Assembly (NCBI GenBank): GCA_016869275.1
Contig: VGEO01000024.1
Coordinates: 1 to 36,957, forward strand
DNA length: 36,957 nucleotides
DNA from: Alphaproteobacteria bacterium
GTDB lineage: Bacteria; Pseudomonadota; Alphaproteobacteria; SHVV01
Direction of reading: 5' to 3'
Shown here: in pieces, positions 1 through 9,030 of the stretch
How the letters are laid out: each line of letters begins with the position of its first letter
Numbering within the stretch: the first letter of the stretch is position 1
The notes under the pieces: generated by a model
Seen by the model: the letters and a program-made list of their open reading frames with translations, nothing else
What the model was told of the DNA's origin: nothing
Databases searched by the model: none
Translations under genes and position numbers: made by a program

Positions 1-549
1 GCGGGCGGTGCCGACGAGTTCGGCCGTCCGTGCCAGAGCAACGACCTCCGCCCCCGCCGGAATCGCGCGCCTGTCGAACGCCGCCGCATTGTCGCGCGGC
101 AGCACGAGCTTGAGCCGCGCGCGGCCGGCGAGCGCCGCGAGCTCGGCCGCGGCGGCCGCCAACTTTTCCGCGAGGTGCGACACCGGCTGCACGTGCAAGT
201 CGGTGTCGACCGCGCCGGTGCAGCACCACGCCTCGTCGGCTGCATCCGGCGCCGGCGCAAACCGGCCCGCGGCCTTCAAGGCGTGGGCCAGGAAAACGCC
301 GAGTTGCCAGGAATCGCCGCCGCCGATCTCGGCCGCAACGTCCAGGCGAAACGCGCCGGCCGCGAACGGCCCGAACGCGCGCTCGACCACGCCCGAAGGC
401 GGGCGAACGAACGCGTCGTAGTCGGCGCTCACCGGCAGGACCCGCGTCGTGCGCTGCAGGCAGATCGCCGACTGCGGCGCGGTCTCGCGCTCGATCCGCT
501 CGATCCGGGACAAGCCCTGGGTGGTGAGGATGTAAACGGCAACCGCCAT
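1..549 (-). CDS. Lon (S16)-protease-domain-like protein, partial (C-terminus outside window)
   Basis: Open frame of 183 codons from an ATG at 549 that runs off the left edge without a stop; GGAG lies about 7 bases upstream of the start. I do not recognise a named gene. The segment from about residue 85 to 165 reads like the proteolytic domain of Lon: a DSWQLG stretch where Lon has PSAGI around its catalytic serine, then TGAVDTDLHVQPV and EKL where Lon has TGEI..VLPIGG..KEKL, then LVLPRDN where Lon has VLIPxEN. One of the two lysines of the Lon GGxKEK motif is replaced (HLAEK), so peptidase activity is doubtful. There is no AAA+ domain in the visible part. It lies 65 bases downstream of ppx on the same strand and could be read through from ppk-ppx. 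The family assignment is inference from motif spacing. Confidence 0.5.
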   Translation of the reverse strand, partial: MAVAVYILTTQGLSRIERIERETAPQSAICLQRTTRVLPVSADYDAFVRPPSGVVERAFGPFAAGAFRLDVAAEIGGGDSWQLGVFLAHALKAAGRFAPAPDAADEAWCCTGAVDTDLHVQPVSHLAEKLAAAAAELAALAGRARLKLVLPRDNAAAFDRRAIPAGAEVVALARTAELVGTAR

Positions 550-614
550 GACCGCTCCGCGCCGCGATCATAGCGCAAGCCGGGTCGAGGCTTCGGTTAC
601 TTGCTACGCCGCGG

Positions 615-2117
615 TCATTTGAAGTCGAGGATGTGCGGCCGCTTGCCGAGCGCCTTGGCGAGAGCGGCCAAGCGGCGATGGACCGGGTCGCCCAGGAGTT
701 TGCGGCCCTTGCCGTTCAGGCGCAGCACCAGCCGGTCGCCGCTCAATTCGAGCTTGGCGGCGCCGACCAGGTAGCGCGCATTGGCGGTGATGTTGTTGGC
801 CAAGCGGATGGCGAGCCCGACCGTCCGCGCGCGCCGGACCGCGTCCTCGTCGATCAGGGCGCGATAGGGCTCGGCGACGTCGGTCTCGAGCCGGCCTTCG
901 TAGCGGGCGTGGACGGCGAGCGACAAGAACACCCGCCCCGGGTGATCGATGCCGACGAACGGGGCGTAGATAATGTTGCGGAACGCGTACTCGGCGCGAT
1001 AGTCGGGATGCGCGCGCCAGGCAATGTCGCGGACGATGCAGGCGGCGTGGCGAAGCCGCGACTCCTCCGGGTTCTCCTTGGCAAAGGCCGGGCTCAGCCA
1101 TTCGTGGAGGAGGTCGGCGTCGGCGCCGCGGTTGTCGCGCTGGGCCAGCGCCCGGCACGCCGCCAGCAGCGGGTCTTCGCGCCGTTGCGCCTCCGACAAG
1201 CGGTTGTACAGCAGGCCTTCGCGCACGCCGTAGGCCGAAAACACCACTTCCTTGGGTTTGGCTACTTTGAGAAGGCATTGCAACGTCAGCGCCGTCACCG
1301 GCAGCGTCTCGACCCGGCGCCGCGGCACGTCGCGGATGCGTTCGAGCGACGCCGGGCCCATGCGCGCGACCACGCGGGTCAGCGACTCGGCGGCGTCGCG
1401 CGACATCACGTAGTTGTGGATGATGCGGAGCGGGTACTCGTTCTGGGCGATGTGGAGGCGGGCAAGCGCCCGCCAGCTGCCGCCGACCGCGTAGAAGGTA
1501 CGGTTGGGGCGGTCATCGAGCCAGGCTGCGGCGCGCAACGTTTTCTCGATCGCTTCGCGCTGGTCGTCGTCGTTGGCTTTCTTGAGCCGGAGCGAACCCA
1601 GCGGAAACGTCGCCGCCCGCCCCGGACCGCCCTTGGCGAGTTCAACGATCTCGAGGCTGCCGCCGCCCAGATCGCCCATCAGCCCGTCGGCGCCCGGCGT
1701 GCCCGCGAGCACGCCCAAGGCCGAGGTCCGCGCTTCCTCCTCGCCGCTCAGGACCCGGACCTTGAGACCGCAGGTCCGCTCGACCCGCTCGACGAAGGCG
1801 CGCCCGTTCTCGGCGTCGCGCACCGCGGCGGTCGCCACCACGTCGACGATTTCGGCATCGAGCGACAGGGCAATGCCGGCGAAGCGGGCGATCGCACGCT
1901 CCGCCATGGCCACGCCCTCGACATCGAGCTTGCCGGTGTCGGCGAGCCCGCGGCCCAAGCCGCACAGGGCACGCTCGTTGAAGACCGGCGCCGGCGCGCG
2001 CGTCAAACCGTCGTAGGCGACCAGCCGAACCGAATTCGAGCCGATATCGATGACGGCGACAGGCGCGCGGCTCGCCGGCGCCGCCTGGTGGGGCGCGCCG
2101 CGAGGCGACAAGGCCAT
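615..2117 (-). CDS. ppx: Exopolyphosphatase, Ppx/GppA family
   Basis: 500-residue protein of the ASKHA-fold Ppx/GppA family, which releases terminal phosphate from polyphosphate or hydrolyses pppGpp. The N-terminal phosphate-binding motif IDIGSNSVRL (about residues 24-33) and the second glycine loop GDLGGGSLEIVEL (about 148-160) are both present, as is the catalytic-glutamate region SGEEEA. The C-terminal third matches the HD-like helical domain found in long Ppx proteins; the length is normal for alphaproteobacteria. The ATG at 2117 lies three bases after the ppk stop, so the two are almost certainly co-transcribed and translationally coupled, pairing synthesis and breakdown of polyphosphate. 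Choice of Ppx over GppA rests on the ppk linkage. Confidence 0.93.
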   Translation of the reverse strand: MALSPRGAPHQAAPASRAPVAVIDIGSNSVRLVAYDGLTRAPAPVFNERALCGLGRGLADTGKLDVEGVAMAERAIARFAGIALSLDAEIVDVVATAAVRDAENGRAFVERVERTCGLKVRVLSGEEEARTSALGVLAGTPGADGLMGDLGGGSLEIVELAKGGPGRAATFPLGSLRLKKANDDDQREAIEKTLRAAAWLDDRPNRTFYAVGGSWRALARLHIAQNEYPLRIIHNYVMSRDAAESLTRVVARMGPASLERIRDVPRRRVETLPVTALTLQCLLKVAKPKEVVFSAYGVREGLLYNRLSEAQRREDPLLAACRALAQRDNRGADADLLHEWLSPAFAKENPEESRLRHAACIVRDIAWRAHPDYRAEYAFRNIIYAPFVGIDHPGRVFLSLAVHARYEGRLETDVAEPYRALIDEDAVRRARTVGLAIRLANNITANARYLVGAAKLELSGDRLVLRLNGKGRKLLGDPVHRRLAALAKALGKRPHILDFK

Positions 2118-2120
2118 GCC

Positions 2121-4274
2121 CTAGCCGCCGAGCGGTACGACTTTCGGTCCGGCCGAGCGTAGGGCGCGGCCGCGACCGGAAAGGCTGGGATTGGTCATGA
2201 AGAATTCAAACGCGCTGAAGTCGGTGGATTTCGCTTCGACGCGATGATACCCGCCCTCGCTATCCATGATCCAGCTTTGCCGGGCGTCGCGGAGGTTGCT
2301 GACCATGATTTGGTCCAGCATCTGCGAGTGCACGGTCGGGTTCTCGACCGGCACCAGCACTTCGACGCGGCGATCGAAGTTGCGCGGCATCCAGTCGGCC
2401 GAGGTGAAGAAGACCTTGGCCTTGGGCGACGGCAGCCCGTGGCCGGCGCCGACGCAGAGGATGCGCGAATGCTCGAGGAAACGGCCGATCAGCGACTTGA
2501 CCCGGATGTTTTCCGACATGCCCGGCACACCGGGGCGCAGGCAGCAGATGCCGCGCACGATCAGTTCGACCTTCACGCCGGCCTGCGACGCCCGATAGAG
2601 CGCCTCGATCGCCTCGGGGTCGACCAGCGAGTTCATCTTGGCCCAGATCGCGGCCGGGCGGCCGGCCTTGGCGTGTTCGATTTCGTCGGCGATCAACTTG
2701 AGCACGGTCTTGCGCAAATTGATCGGCGAGGCGGCGACTTTTTCGAAGTGATCGGGCTGCGCGTAGCCGGTCAGATAGTTGAACAGGAGTTGGGCATCGC
2801 GGCACAACGCCGGATCGGCGGTGAAGAACGAGAGGTCGGTGTAGATCTTGGCGGTGACCGGGTGGTAGTTGCCGGTGCCGAAGTGGCCGTAACAGCGGAG
2901 CTGGCCGCCTTCGCGCCGCACCACCAGCGAAACCTTGGCGTGGGTTTTGAGCTGGATGAAGCCGTAGACGACCTGGACGCCGGCACGCTCCATGTCGCGC
3001 GCCCAGCGGATGTTGGCGGCCTCGTCGAACCGGGCTTTCAATTCGACCAGCGCGGTCACCGATTTCCCGGCTTCCGCGGCGGCGATCAGCGCTTTGACGA
3101 TCGGGCTGTCCTCGCTGGTGCGATAGAGCGTCTGCTTGATCGCGACGACGTCGGGATCGGCCGCGGCTTGGCGGATGAACTGGACGACGACGTCGAAGCT
3201 TTCGTAGGGGTGGTGAACCAGGATGTCCTTGAACGCGATCGTGGCGAAGCAATCGCCGCCGAAGTCGCGGATGCGCTCGGGGAAGCGGGCGATGTAGGGC
3301 GTGAACTGCAGATCGGTGCGTTCGGGCAAGATCAGTTGGCGCGTATCGACCAATCCGATCAGGCCGTCGACCACGTTGACCACCGCCTCGCCGGCTTCGA
3401 GTTTCTCGACCACGAACGCCCGCAAATGCTCCGGCATCGCCGCATCGATCTTGAGCCGGATCACCTCGCCGAGCCGGCGGCGTTTGAGGGCGCTTTCGAA
3501 ATAGCGTACGAGATCGTCGGCTTCCTCTTCAACCTCGATGTCGGAGTCGCGGATGACGCGGAACAGGCCGCGGCTCAAGATCCGGTAGTTCGGGAACAGT
3601 TCCGACAGGAACAGCTCGATCGTGTCTTCGATGCTGACGAAGCGTAGCGCCTGTCCGGGCAGCCGGATGAAGCGGTCGATCTGACCGGGCACGCGGATCA
3701 CGGCGTACATGTTCTTGCCATCGCGCGCGTGGGCGAGCTCGAGCACGATCGCGAAGCCGAGATTGGGAATGAACGGAAACGGATGCGCCGGATCGACTGC
3801 GAGCGGCGTCAAGACCGGAAAGATGTGCTTACGGAAATGCTCCTCGAGCCAGCCGCGCTCGGTTCCAGTGATCTCGGCCGCCCGCAGCACCGAGATGCCG
3901 GCCGTCGCGAGCTCGCCCCGCAAGCCGCGCCACGCTTCTTGCTGGCGCTGGATGAGCTTGGCGCCGGCCGCCGAGACGCGTTCGAGCTGCTCGGCCGGCG
4001 TAAGACCGTCGGGGCTCCGCTGCTGCACCCCCTCCTGGACCTGGCCGTGCAGGCCGGCCACCCGGACCATGTAGAACTCGTCTAGGTTGTTGGCCGAGAT
4101 CGCCAGGAAGCGCAACCGTTCGAGCAGCGGGTAGTAACGGTTGTTCGACTCGTCGAGCACGCGCTCGTTGAACGCGAGCCACGACACCTCGCGGTTGATC
4201 AGGCGCTCGGCCCCAAGCACGGCCTCGGCCGATGCGGGCGTGCTGACGAGGACGGGTCGCTTGCGGGTTGCCAC
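2121..4274 (-). CDS. ppk: Polyphosphate kinase 1
   Basis: 717-residue PPK1, which reversibly polymerises the gamma phosphate of ATP into polyphosphate. The N-terminal helical domain motif [14 protein letters not shown] is clear at about residues 27-40. Both conserved histidines of the phospholipase-D-like catalytic core are visible: LKTHAK (His near residue 443, the autophosphorylated one in the family) and GHFGTGN (His near 462). The short basic C-terminus after about residue 690 is poorly conserved. The start is GTG at 4274 (ATRKRPV...), with no in-frame ATG nearby that would keep the N-terminal domain. It is first in a ppk-ppx pair and follows hda after a 90-base AT-rich gap with a candidate promoter. 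Confidence 0.97.
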   Translation of the reverse strand: MATRKRPVLVSTPASAEAVLGAERLINREVSWLAFNERVLDESNNRYYPLLERLRFLAISANNLDEFYMVRVAGLHGQVQEGVQQRSPDGLTPAEQLERVSAAGAKLIQRQQEAWRGLRGELATAGISVLRAAEITGTERGWLEEHFRKHIFPVLTPLAVDPAHPFPFIPNLGFAIVLELAHARDGKNMYAVIRVPGQIDRFIRLPGQALRFVSIEDTIELFLSELFPNYRILSRGLFRVIRDSDIEVEEEADDLVRYFESALKRRRLGEVIRLKIDAAMPEHLRAFVVEKLEAGEAVVNVVDGLIGLVDTRQLILPERTDLQFTPYIARFPERIRDFGGDCFATIAFKDILVHHPYESFDVVVQFIRQAAADPDVVAIKQTLYRTSEDSPIVKALIAAAEAGKSVTALVELKARFDEAANIRWARDMERAGVQVVYGFIQLKTHAKVSLVVRREGGQLRCYGHFGTGNYHPVTAKIYTDLSFFTADPALCRDAQLLFNYLTGYAQPDHFEKVAASPINLRKTVLKLIADEIEHAKAGRPAAIWAKMNSLVDPEAIEALYRASQAGVKVELIVRGICCLRPGVPGMSENIRVKSLIGRFLEHSRILCVGAGHGLPSPKAKVFFTSADWMPRNFDRRVEVLVPVENPTVHSQMLDQIMVSNLRDARQSWIMDSEGGYHRVEAKSTDFSAFEFFMTNPSLSGRGRALRSAGPKVVPLGG

Positions 4275-4280
4275 GCAGAA

Positions 4281-4345
4281 CCTACGAAATATCCATTAGT
4301 GCCAATACTATATCAGATTATTTTAAGATTTTGTTACAGCCGCGG
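4281..4345 (-). promoter_or_regulatory. Candidate promoter of ppk-ppx
   Basis: The gap between hda and ppk is strikingly AT-rich against GC-rich neighbours. On the minus strand TATAGT (4307-4312) is a good -10 match preceded by TGA, which suggests an extended -10; the -35 side is weak. A CTGTAAC element (4333-4339) resembles one half of a Pho box (CTGTCAT), which would fit phosphate control of polyphosphate genes, but a convincing second half-site is not visible. The -10 would place the transcript start about 26 bases before the GTG. Confidence 0.45.
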
Positions 4346-4364
4346 TCAAACCGGCCACCAAACT

Positions 4365-5045
4365 CTAGAGATCGGGCCGGGCGGGATCGCTTTCAAGCAC
4401 CGTCCGAGCTAGGGCGACCGAGGCCGCCCGTTTCGCGCCGAGCGCGGCGCGGTCGAGCGCGGCGACAAAAGCCTGGGCGGCGCCGAACGAGCGTTCGATG
4501 CGGGCGGCGGCATAGCGCAATACCTCCTCGCCGACGGCCACTTGGCGATCGGTGAATTGTTTGCGCATCACCGCCATCAAGAGCGCGTCATCGGGCGCGG
4601 CCAATTCGACCGTCGCGAACGTCGCCACCCGCGACGCCAGATCCGGAAGTCCGGCCCAGACGGCGGGCCGGTCGCGAGCCGCAATCAAGACCGTACGCCC
4701 GCCAGCGCGCACGCGGTTATAGAGGTGAAAAAGCTGGGTCGCGGCCGCCGGCGCCAGCGAACCTTCGATCCCATCGACCGCTACCGCCGGCGCGTTGGCG
4801 AGCGCCGCGAGATCGGCCTCGGGCAGCGCCGCCAGCTCGATGCGCACGGCCGCCGATCGCGCCCGCCACACTTCGACCAGGTGAGTCTTGCCGCTGCCGG
4901 GCGGCCCATAGACCGCGAGCCCGCCGCCGGGCCACTCGGGCCAGCGGTCGAGCCAGGCGATCGCCGCCGCATTGGCGTCGCCCACGAAAAAATCCTCGCG
5001 GCCGAGCGCGATCCGATGCGGGAGTTCCAGCGGAATTTGGCGCAA
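4365..5045 (-). CDS. hdaA: Hda/HdaA, DnaA-homologous regulator of replication initiation
   Basis: 226-residue AAA+ protein of the DnaA/Hda family that, with the DNA-loaded sliding clamp, stimulates ATP hydrolysis by DnaA and so limits re-initiation. The N-terminus carries a clamp-binding motif QIPLEL (residues 3-8), followed by Walker A GPPGSGKTH (47-55) and a Walker B-like region VAVDGIE (about 93-99). There is no C-terminal DnaA HTH DNA-binding domain; the length is that of Hda, not DnaA. The start appears to be a TTG at 5045, because the clamp motif begins two codons later and no closer ATG or GTG is in frame. It follows the CDP-alcohol transferase by four bases, so the two share a transcript. 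Confidence 0.88.
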   Translation of the reverse strand: MRQIPLELPHRIALGREDFFVGDANAAAIAWLDRWPEWPGGGLAVYGPPGSGKTHLVEVWRARSAAVRIELAALPEADLAALANAPAVAVDGIEGSLAPAAATQLFHLYNRVRAGGRTVLIAARDRPAVWAGLPDLASRVATFATVELAAPDDALLMAVMRKQFTDRQVAVGEEVLRYAAARIERSFGAAQAFVAALDRAALGAKRAASVALARTVLESDPARPDL

Positions 5046-5049
5046 TGCG

Positions 5050-5595
5050 CTACTCGGCTGGCTCGGGCGAGCTCGCCGCGCTCAGCCAGCGCCGGAGATA
5101 GCCGATGCCCGAGGCGACCGTCGTCGCCGCGACGACATAGACGCCGCCCGCGACCACCGGCCCAATTGCAAGCCCGAGCCCGGCCTCGGCGAGCGCCAGT
5201 CCGGCGAGCGCGATTTGGGCGGCGGTGTTGGCCTTGCTCAGGGGCGTCGGTTTGATCGCCTTGGTGCGGCCGAGAACGTTCCACAGGATGACGCCGCCGA
5301 CGATCAGGAAGTCACGGGTCACGACCAGGAGCGCCAGCCACACCGGGATCTTGCCTTGCACCGCCAAGGTCAGGAACGTGCCGACCAGAAGCGCTTTGTC
5401 GGCGAGCGGATCGAGGTAGTGGCCGAGCTCGGTCGCGACGTTGAAACGCTTGGCGATGAAGCCGTCGAGCGCATCGGACACGCCGGCGGCGACGAACAGC
5501 CAGAACGCTGCGGTCCAGTAGTTCGACATGATCAGCCAGATGGCGACCGGCACCGCCAGCAGGCGCCCGAGCGAGATGGCGTTCGGGATATTCAT
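5050..5595 (-). CDS. CDP-alcohol phosphatidyltransferase family membrane enzyme (PgsA/cardiolipin synthase type)
   Basis: 181-residue integral membrane enzyme that transfers a phosphatidyl group from CDP-diacylglycerol to an alcohol such as glycerol-3-phosphate or phosphatidylglycerol. The family signature D-x2-DG-x2-A-K/R-x8-G-x3-D-x3-D is complete at about residues 46-71 (DALDGFIAKR ... GHYLDPLAD). The N-terminus NIPNAISLGRLLAVPVAIWL is typical, and about five to six hydrophobic helices are visible. The start ATG at 5595 overlaps the DUF2066 stop in an ATGA junction. The exact acceptor is not readable from sequence; PgsA and the related Cls-type enzyme are the main alternatives. Confidence 0.85.
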   Translation of the reverse strand: MNIPNAISLGRLLAVPVAIWLIMSNYWTAAFWLFVAAGVSDALDGFIAKRFNVATELGHYLDPLADKALLVGTFLTLAVQGKIPVWLALLVVTRDFLIVGGVILWNVLGRTKAIKPTPLSKANTAAQIALAGLALAEAGLGLAIGPVVAGGVYVVAATTVASGIGYLRRWLSAASSPEPAE

Positions 5596-6692
5596 GGCAC
5601 GCGCTGCAACGACCAGAAGCCGCCGACCTCGGCCAGGCGCAGGCTGCTCTGCGACAGGGCCAACGCCAAGTGCTCGATCTCGCCCCAATAGTGGAGCGTC
5701 ACCTGGACGTGCTTGGTCGTCACCGCGGTCACGTCGATCCGCTGAATCAAGCTCTGCGCGTCGAGCCGGCTGCGCACGTCGAGCCACTGACCGATGTCAT
5801 TGGCCGGTATGCGTACCGACAGCCGGCGTTCCTGCTCGAAGCGGATCAAGGTGTCGCGTTTCCAGCCTTCCTCGATCAACGCCACCGCGCGAACGATCGC
5901 GCGATTGATGAGATCGGTCTCGCTGCCCCGGGTCCGGCTGGCATAGCTCTCGACCACGACCTGGGGGCCGGCGGCGCCATAGCGGCGGAAGCTGACCTGC
6001 AGGCGCTCGGCACTGGCGCCGAGATCGACCTCGAGATCGGCAAAAGCCACCAGAACGTCGGTGGCGCCATAGATGCCGGCGATCGCGTTCAAACGGGCGC
6101 GCTCGCCTTCGAGCGCCTGGGTGGCACTGATCGCGGTGATATCGCTGGCACGTCCGCTCGGTATGACAAGCGGGACCGGCGCATCGCGATCGAGCTTGAT
6201 CGCCGCCCACGCCGCGCGCCACGGATTGGGATCGTCCCACAAGGTCAAGGCACCGGCTGCCCGATATACCGGCAGGACCAAGAGCGGTCGGCTCAGCGTC
6301 TCGCTGAACGGAATCGCGTTCTTTTTCAGGAGGTCGCGAACCGCCGTTTTATTGAACCTAACGTTCAAAGTCGCGATGTAACGTGTTGGAGATGTTCGTT
6401 CTTTATCGACTTCTATTCCCTGAACCACGAGCGTGAGGTCATCGACCCTAGGCAGCCGCCCATGATCGGCGGCAAGCGTCAGGCGGCGCAGCAGCCGGTT
6501 GAAGGCGCGCCGCTGTCCGTCGGCCAGCGCGATGTCGCGCGCTTGGGCCGCCGTCATCGCGCTCGCGTCGACGTCGACGTCACCGACGGCGTAAGGGTCG
6601 GCCGCGAGCGCCGGGGCCTGGGCGCGCGCCGGGACGGCGAGGACGAAAGTCGCGAGTACGATCAGCGACAGCCGCGCAGTCCACAGGAGCAT
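5592..6692 (-). CDS. DUF2066 family secreted protein
   Basis: 366-residue protein beginning with a clear signal peptide (MLLWTARLSLIVLATFVLAV, cleavage likely after PARAQA). The mature part shows features of the DUF2066 family: an opening VGDVDVDASAMTAAQARDIAL, then LADGQRRAFNRLLRRLT and RYIATLNVRFN. No biochemical role is established that I can name. The gene is placed first in a run with the CDP-alcohol transferase and hda, overlapping the former by four bases. The ATG at 6692 gives the tidier signal peptide; an ATG at 6710 (six residues longer) is the alternative. The longer open frame beyond 6710 extends into purM and is not coding. Confidence 0.85.
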   Translation of the reverse strand: MLLWTARLSLIVLATFVLAVPARAQAPALAADPYAVGDVDVDASAMTAAQARDIALADGQRRAFNRLLRRLTLAADHGRLPRVDDLTLVVQGIEVDKERTSPTRYIATLNVRFNKTAVRDLLKKNAIPFSETLSRPLLVLPVYRAAGALTLWDDPNPWRAAWAAIKLDRDAPVPLVIPSGRASDITAISATQALEGERARLNAIAGIYGATDVLVAFADLEVDLGASAERLQVSFRRYGAAGPQVVVESYASRTRGSETDLINRAIVRAVALIEEGWKRDTLIRFEQERRLSVRIPANDIGQWLDVRSRLDAQSLIQRIDVTAVTTKHVQVTLHYWGEIEHLALALSQSSLRLAEVGGFWSLQRVP

Positions 6693-6752
6693 TACAAATC
6701 CGATAGTCATCCAGTATGGTGACGCGCCGCCGCGCGGGCGGGGAGTTGGCGT

Positions 6753-7832
6753 ATGGGTCCGAGGCCCGGCCACAGATATACCTATAAAGATTCCGGTGTC
6801 GATATCGACGCGGGCGACGCGCTGGTCGATCGAATTGCCCCGCTGGCGCGCATGACGCGTCGACCGGGGGCGGATGCGTCGCTCGGCGGGTTCGGTGCCT
6901 TTTTCGACCCTAAAGCGGCCGGGTACCGCGACCCGCTCCTGGTCGCCACCACCGACGGCGTCGGCACCAAGCTCAAAATCGCGATTGCCGCCGACCGCCA
7001 TGACACCGTCGGCATTGATCTCGTCGCCATGTGCGTCAACGACCTCGCGGTTCAAGGCGCCGAGCCTTTGATCTTCCTCGATTATATGGCGTTCGGCCGG
7101 TTACCGGTGGGCCAAGCCGCGACTATCGTCGAGGGGGTCGTCAAGGGCTGCAAGGAGGCGGGTTGCGCCCTGATCGGCGGCGAAACCGCCGAACTTCCCG
7201 GGATGTACGCACCGGGCGATTACGACCTCGCCGGCTTCTCGGTGGGCGCGGTCGAGCGCAACCAGGTCGTGACCGGAAGCACCGTAACGCCGGGCGACGT
7301 CGTCCTCGGCCTCCCGTCATCGGGCATTCATTCGAACGGTTATTCGCTGGTCCGCCGCCTGGTCGAGGTGAGCGGCCTCCCCTACTCGACGCCGGCGCCG
7401 TTCGCTCGCCAACGCAGCCTGGGCGAAGCGCTGCTCGAACCGACCCGCATCTACGTCAAAGCCTGCCTCGCGCTGACCCGGGCGCGGCTCGCCAAGGGCT
7501 TCGCTCACATCACTGGCGGCGGGCTGATCGAGAACATCCCGCGCGTGCTGCCAAGCGGCGTGGCCGCCGCGCTCGATGCCCGCGCGTGGCCGTTGCCGCC
7601 GGTGTTCGCGTGGCTGAAGACGATCGGTAACGTCGCCGACGGCGAGCTCGCCCGCACGTTCAATTGCGGGATCGGCATGGTCACCATCGTCGCCGCCGGC
7701 GATGAGCGCGCCGCGCTCGACGCATTGGCCGCGGCCGGCGAACGGCCGGTTGCGATCGGCCGCATCGTCGCCGATGGCGCGCCCGAGCCGCGTGTGATCC
7801 TCGGTGGCACGGAGGCGGCGTGGCGCGGTTGA
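6753..7832 (+). CDS. purM: Phosphoribosylformylglycinamidine cyclo-ligase (AIR synthetase)
   Basis: 359-residue PurM, converting formylglycinamidine ribonucleotide to aminoimidazole ribonucleotide with ATP in purine synthesis. Family motifs are intact: [15 protein letters not shown] at the N-terminus, [12 protein letters not shown] (about 67-78), [11 protein letters not shown] (about 143-153), [15 protein letters not shown] and [19 protein letters not shown] ribosome site lies seven bases before the ATG at 6753. It overlaps purN by 13 bases and is divergent from the DUF2066 gene across a gap of about 60 bases that must hold both promoters. Confidence 0.97.
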   Translation: MGPRPGHRYTYKDSGVDIDAGDALVDRIAPLARMTRRPGADASLGGFGAFFDPKAAGYRDPLLVATTDGVGTKLKIAIAADRHDTVGIDLVAMCVNDLAVQGAEPLIFLDYMAFGRLPVGQAATIVEGVVKGCKEAGCALIGGETAELPGMYAPGDYDLAGFSVGAVERNQVVTGSTVTPGDVVLGLPSSGIHSNGYSLVRRLVEVSGLPYSTPAPFARQRSLGEALLEPTRIYVKACLALTRARLAKGFAHITGGGLIENIPRVLPSGVAAALDARAWPLPPVFAWLKTIGNVADGELARTFNCGIGMVTIVAAGDERAALDALAAAGERPVAIGRIVADGAPEPRVILGGTEAAWRG

Positions 7833-8470
7833 AGGTCGGCGTCCTCATCTCCGGGCGCGGCAGCAACCTTCAAGCGCTGATCGACGCCGCAGCCGACCCG
7901 GCTTATCCTGCCGAAATCGCGCTCGTTGTTTCGAATGTCGCCGGCGTGCAGGGGCTCGACCGCGCGGGCCGCGCCGGCATTCCGACCGCGGTCATCGGCC
8001 ACAAGGGTTTTCCCGATCGCCCGAGTTTCGAAGCGGCCCTCACGACCGCGCTCCGCTCGGCCGGGGTCGCGTTCGTGTGCCTGGCCGGGTTCATGCGGGT
8101 CTTGACCGCGACCTTCGTCGAGGCTTGGCGCGATCGTCTGATCAACATCCACCCGTCGCTGCTGCCGGCGTTCCCCGGGCTCCACACCCATGAGCGCGCG
8201 ATCGCCGCCGGCGTCCGCTTCGGCGGCTGCACCGTCCACTATGTGCGGGCCGATGTCGATGCCGGCCCGATCATCGTGCAGGCGGCGGTACCGATTGCGC
8301 CCAACGACACCGCCGAGACGCTGGCGGCGCGGGTGCTCGAGGCCGAGCACCGCGCGTTTCCGCTCGCCCTCCGGCTGATCGCCGAGGGCCGCGCCCGGGT
8401 CGTCGGCGATTCCGTCCGCATCGCCGGCGCCGTGGCACCGGCGGGTTTCGCGCTCAATCCGCCGGGCTAG
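7820..8470 (+). CDS. purN: Phosphoribosylglycinamide formyltransferase (GART, 10-formyl-THF type)
   Basis: 216-residue PurN, transferring a formyl group from 10-formyltetrahydrofolate to glycinamide ribonucleotide. The phosphate-binding loop [15 protein letters not shown] is at residues 8-22, the catalytic Asn/His motif [13 protein letters not shown] at about 110-122, and the conserved Asp region [11 protein letters not shown] at about 142-152. The start is GTG at 7820 with GGAGG four bases upstream, inside the purM end; this ribosome site decides the start. The stop overlaps the stop of convergent ndk. Confidence 0.96.
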   Translation: MARLKVGVLISGRGSNLQALIDAAADPAYPAEIALVVSNVAGVQGLDRAGRAGIPTAVIGHKGFPDRPSFEAALTTALRSAGVAFVCLAGFMRVLTATFVEAWRDRLINIHPSLLPAFPGLHTHERAIAAGVRFGGCTVHYVRADVDAGPIIVQAAVPIAPNDTAETLAARVLEAEHRAFPLALRLIAEGRARVVGDSVRIAGAVAPAGFALNPPG

Positions 8471-8889
8471 CCGACGATTTCCGATTCGCTGAAGAAGAAC
8501 GCGATTTCGGTCTTCGCATTTTCGACCGAATCGGAGCCGTGCACCGAGTTGGCCTCGATCGACTCGGCGAAGTCCTTGCGGATCGTGCCGGGCGCGGCGT
8601 TGGCCGGGTTGGTGGCCCCCATGATCTCGCGGTTCTTGGCGACCGCACTCTCGCCTTCGAGCACCTGCACGACGACCGGGCCGCTGGTCATGAAATCGCA
8701 AAGGCCGCGGAAGAACGGCCGTTCGCGGTGGACGCCGTAGAACCGTTCGGCTTGATCCTTGGAGAGGCGCAGCCGGCGCTGGGCGACGATGCGAAGCCCG
8801 GCGTCCTCGAAGCGCGCGTTGATCTTGCCGGTCAGATTGCGCCGCGTCGCATCGGGTTTGATGATCGAGAGCGTCCGTTCCTTCGCCAT
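8467..8889 (-). CDS. ndk: Nucleoside-diphosphate kinase
   Basis: 140-residue Ndk, which equalises nucleoside triphosphate pools by ping-pong phosphate transfer. The phosphohistidine is His117 in NSVHGSDS; the N-terminal [11 protein letters not shown] and the [14 protein letters not shown] nucleotide-binding region are intact, and the length matches the family. It is monocistronic and convergent with purN, sharing the bases CTAG so that each strand reads its own TAG stop. A good promoter lies about 40 bases upstream. Confidence 0.98.
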   Translation of the reverse strand: MAKERTLSIIKPDATRRNLTGKINARFEDAGLRIVAQRRLRLSKDQAERFYGVHRERPFFRGLCDFMTSGPVVVQVLEGESAVAKNREIMGATNPANAAPGTIRKDFAESIEANSVHGSDSVENAKTEIAFFFSESEIVG

Positions 8890-8927
8890 TGTCGAGCCAC
8901 ACGTTAGAGGGTGAAAGGGCGCGCCGG

Positions 8928-8956
8928 GTTATAGGGAGAACCCTCGGCCTTCGCAA
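8928..8956 (-). promoter_or_regulatory. Candidate sigma-70-type promoter of ndk
   Basis: On the minus strand TTGCGA (8951-8956) and TATAAC (8928-8933) are separated by 17 bases, both close to the housekeeping consensus. The transcript would start near 8921, leaving a leader of about 30 bases before the ndk ATG at 8889. Confidence 0.6.
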
Positions 8957-9011
8957 GCGCGCGGGCGTCGCGTCGGCCACGCAGGGCAGCGGCGACCCGT
9001 GCTACGCTGTC

Positions 9012-9030
9012 GGCCTCTCACGAAGAGGCC
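9012..9030 (+). promoter_or_regulatory. Hairpin covering the ribosome-binding site of the MAPEG gene
   Basis: GGCCTCT (9012-9018) and AGAGGCC (9024-9030) form a perfect seven-base-pair stem with a five-base loop. The likely Shine-Dalgarno bases GAGG (9025-9028) are in the 3' arm, four to six bases before the ATG at 9034, so the fold could limit translation. Whether it acts as a switch is inference. Confidence 0.45.

Noticed and set aside
633..2162. 509-codon plus-strand frame opposite ppx
   Set aside because: Antisense shadow of ppx; no recognisable motif, biased composition.
2244..3647. 467-codon plus-strand frame opposite ppk
   Set aside because: Antisense shadow of ppk with Asp/Arg/Gly-rich low-information translation.
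7505..8980. 491-codon minus-strand frame across purN and ndk
   Set aside because: Overlaps purM end, purN and ndk, all with intact motifs; composition is shadow-like.
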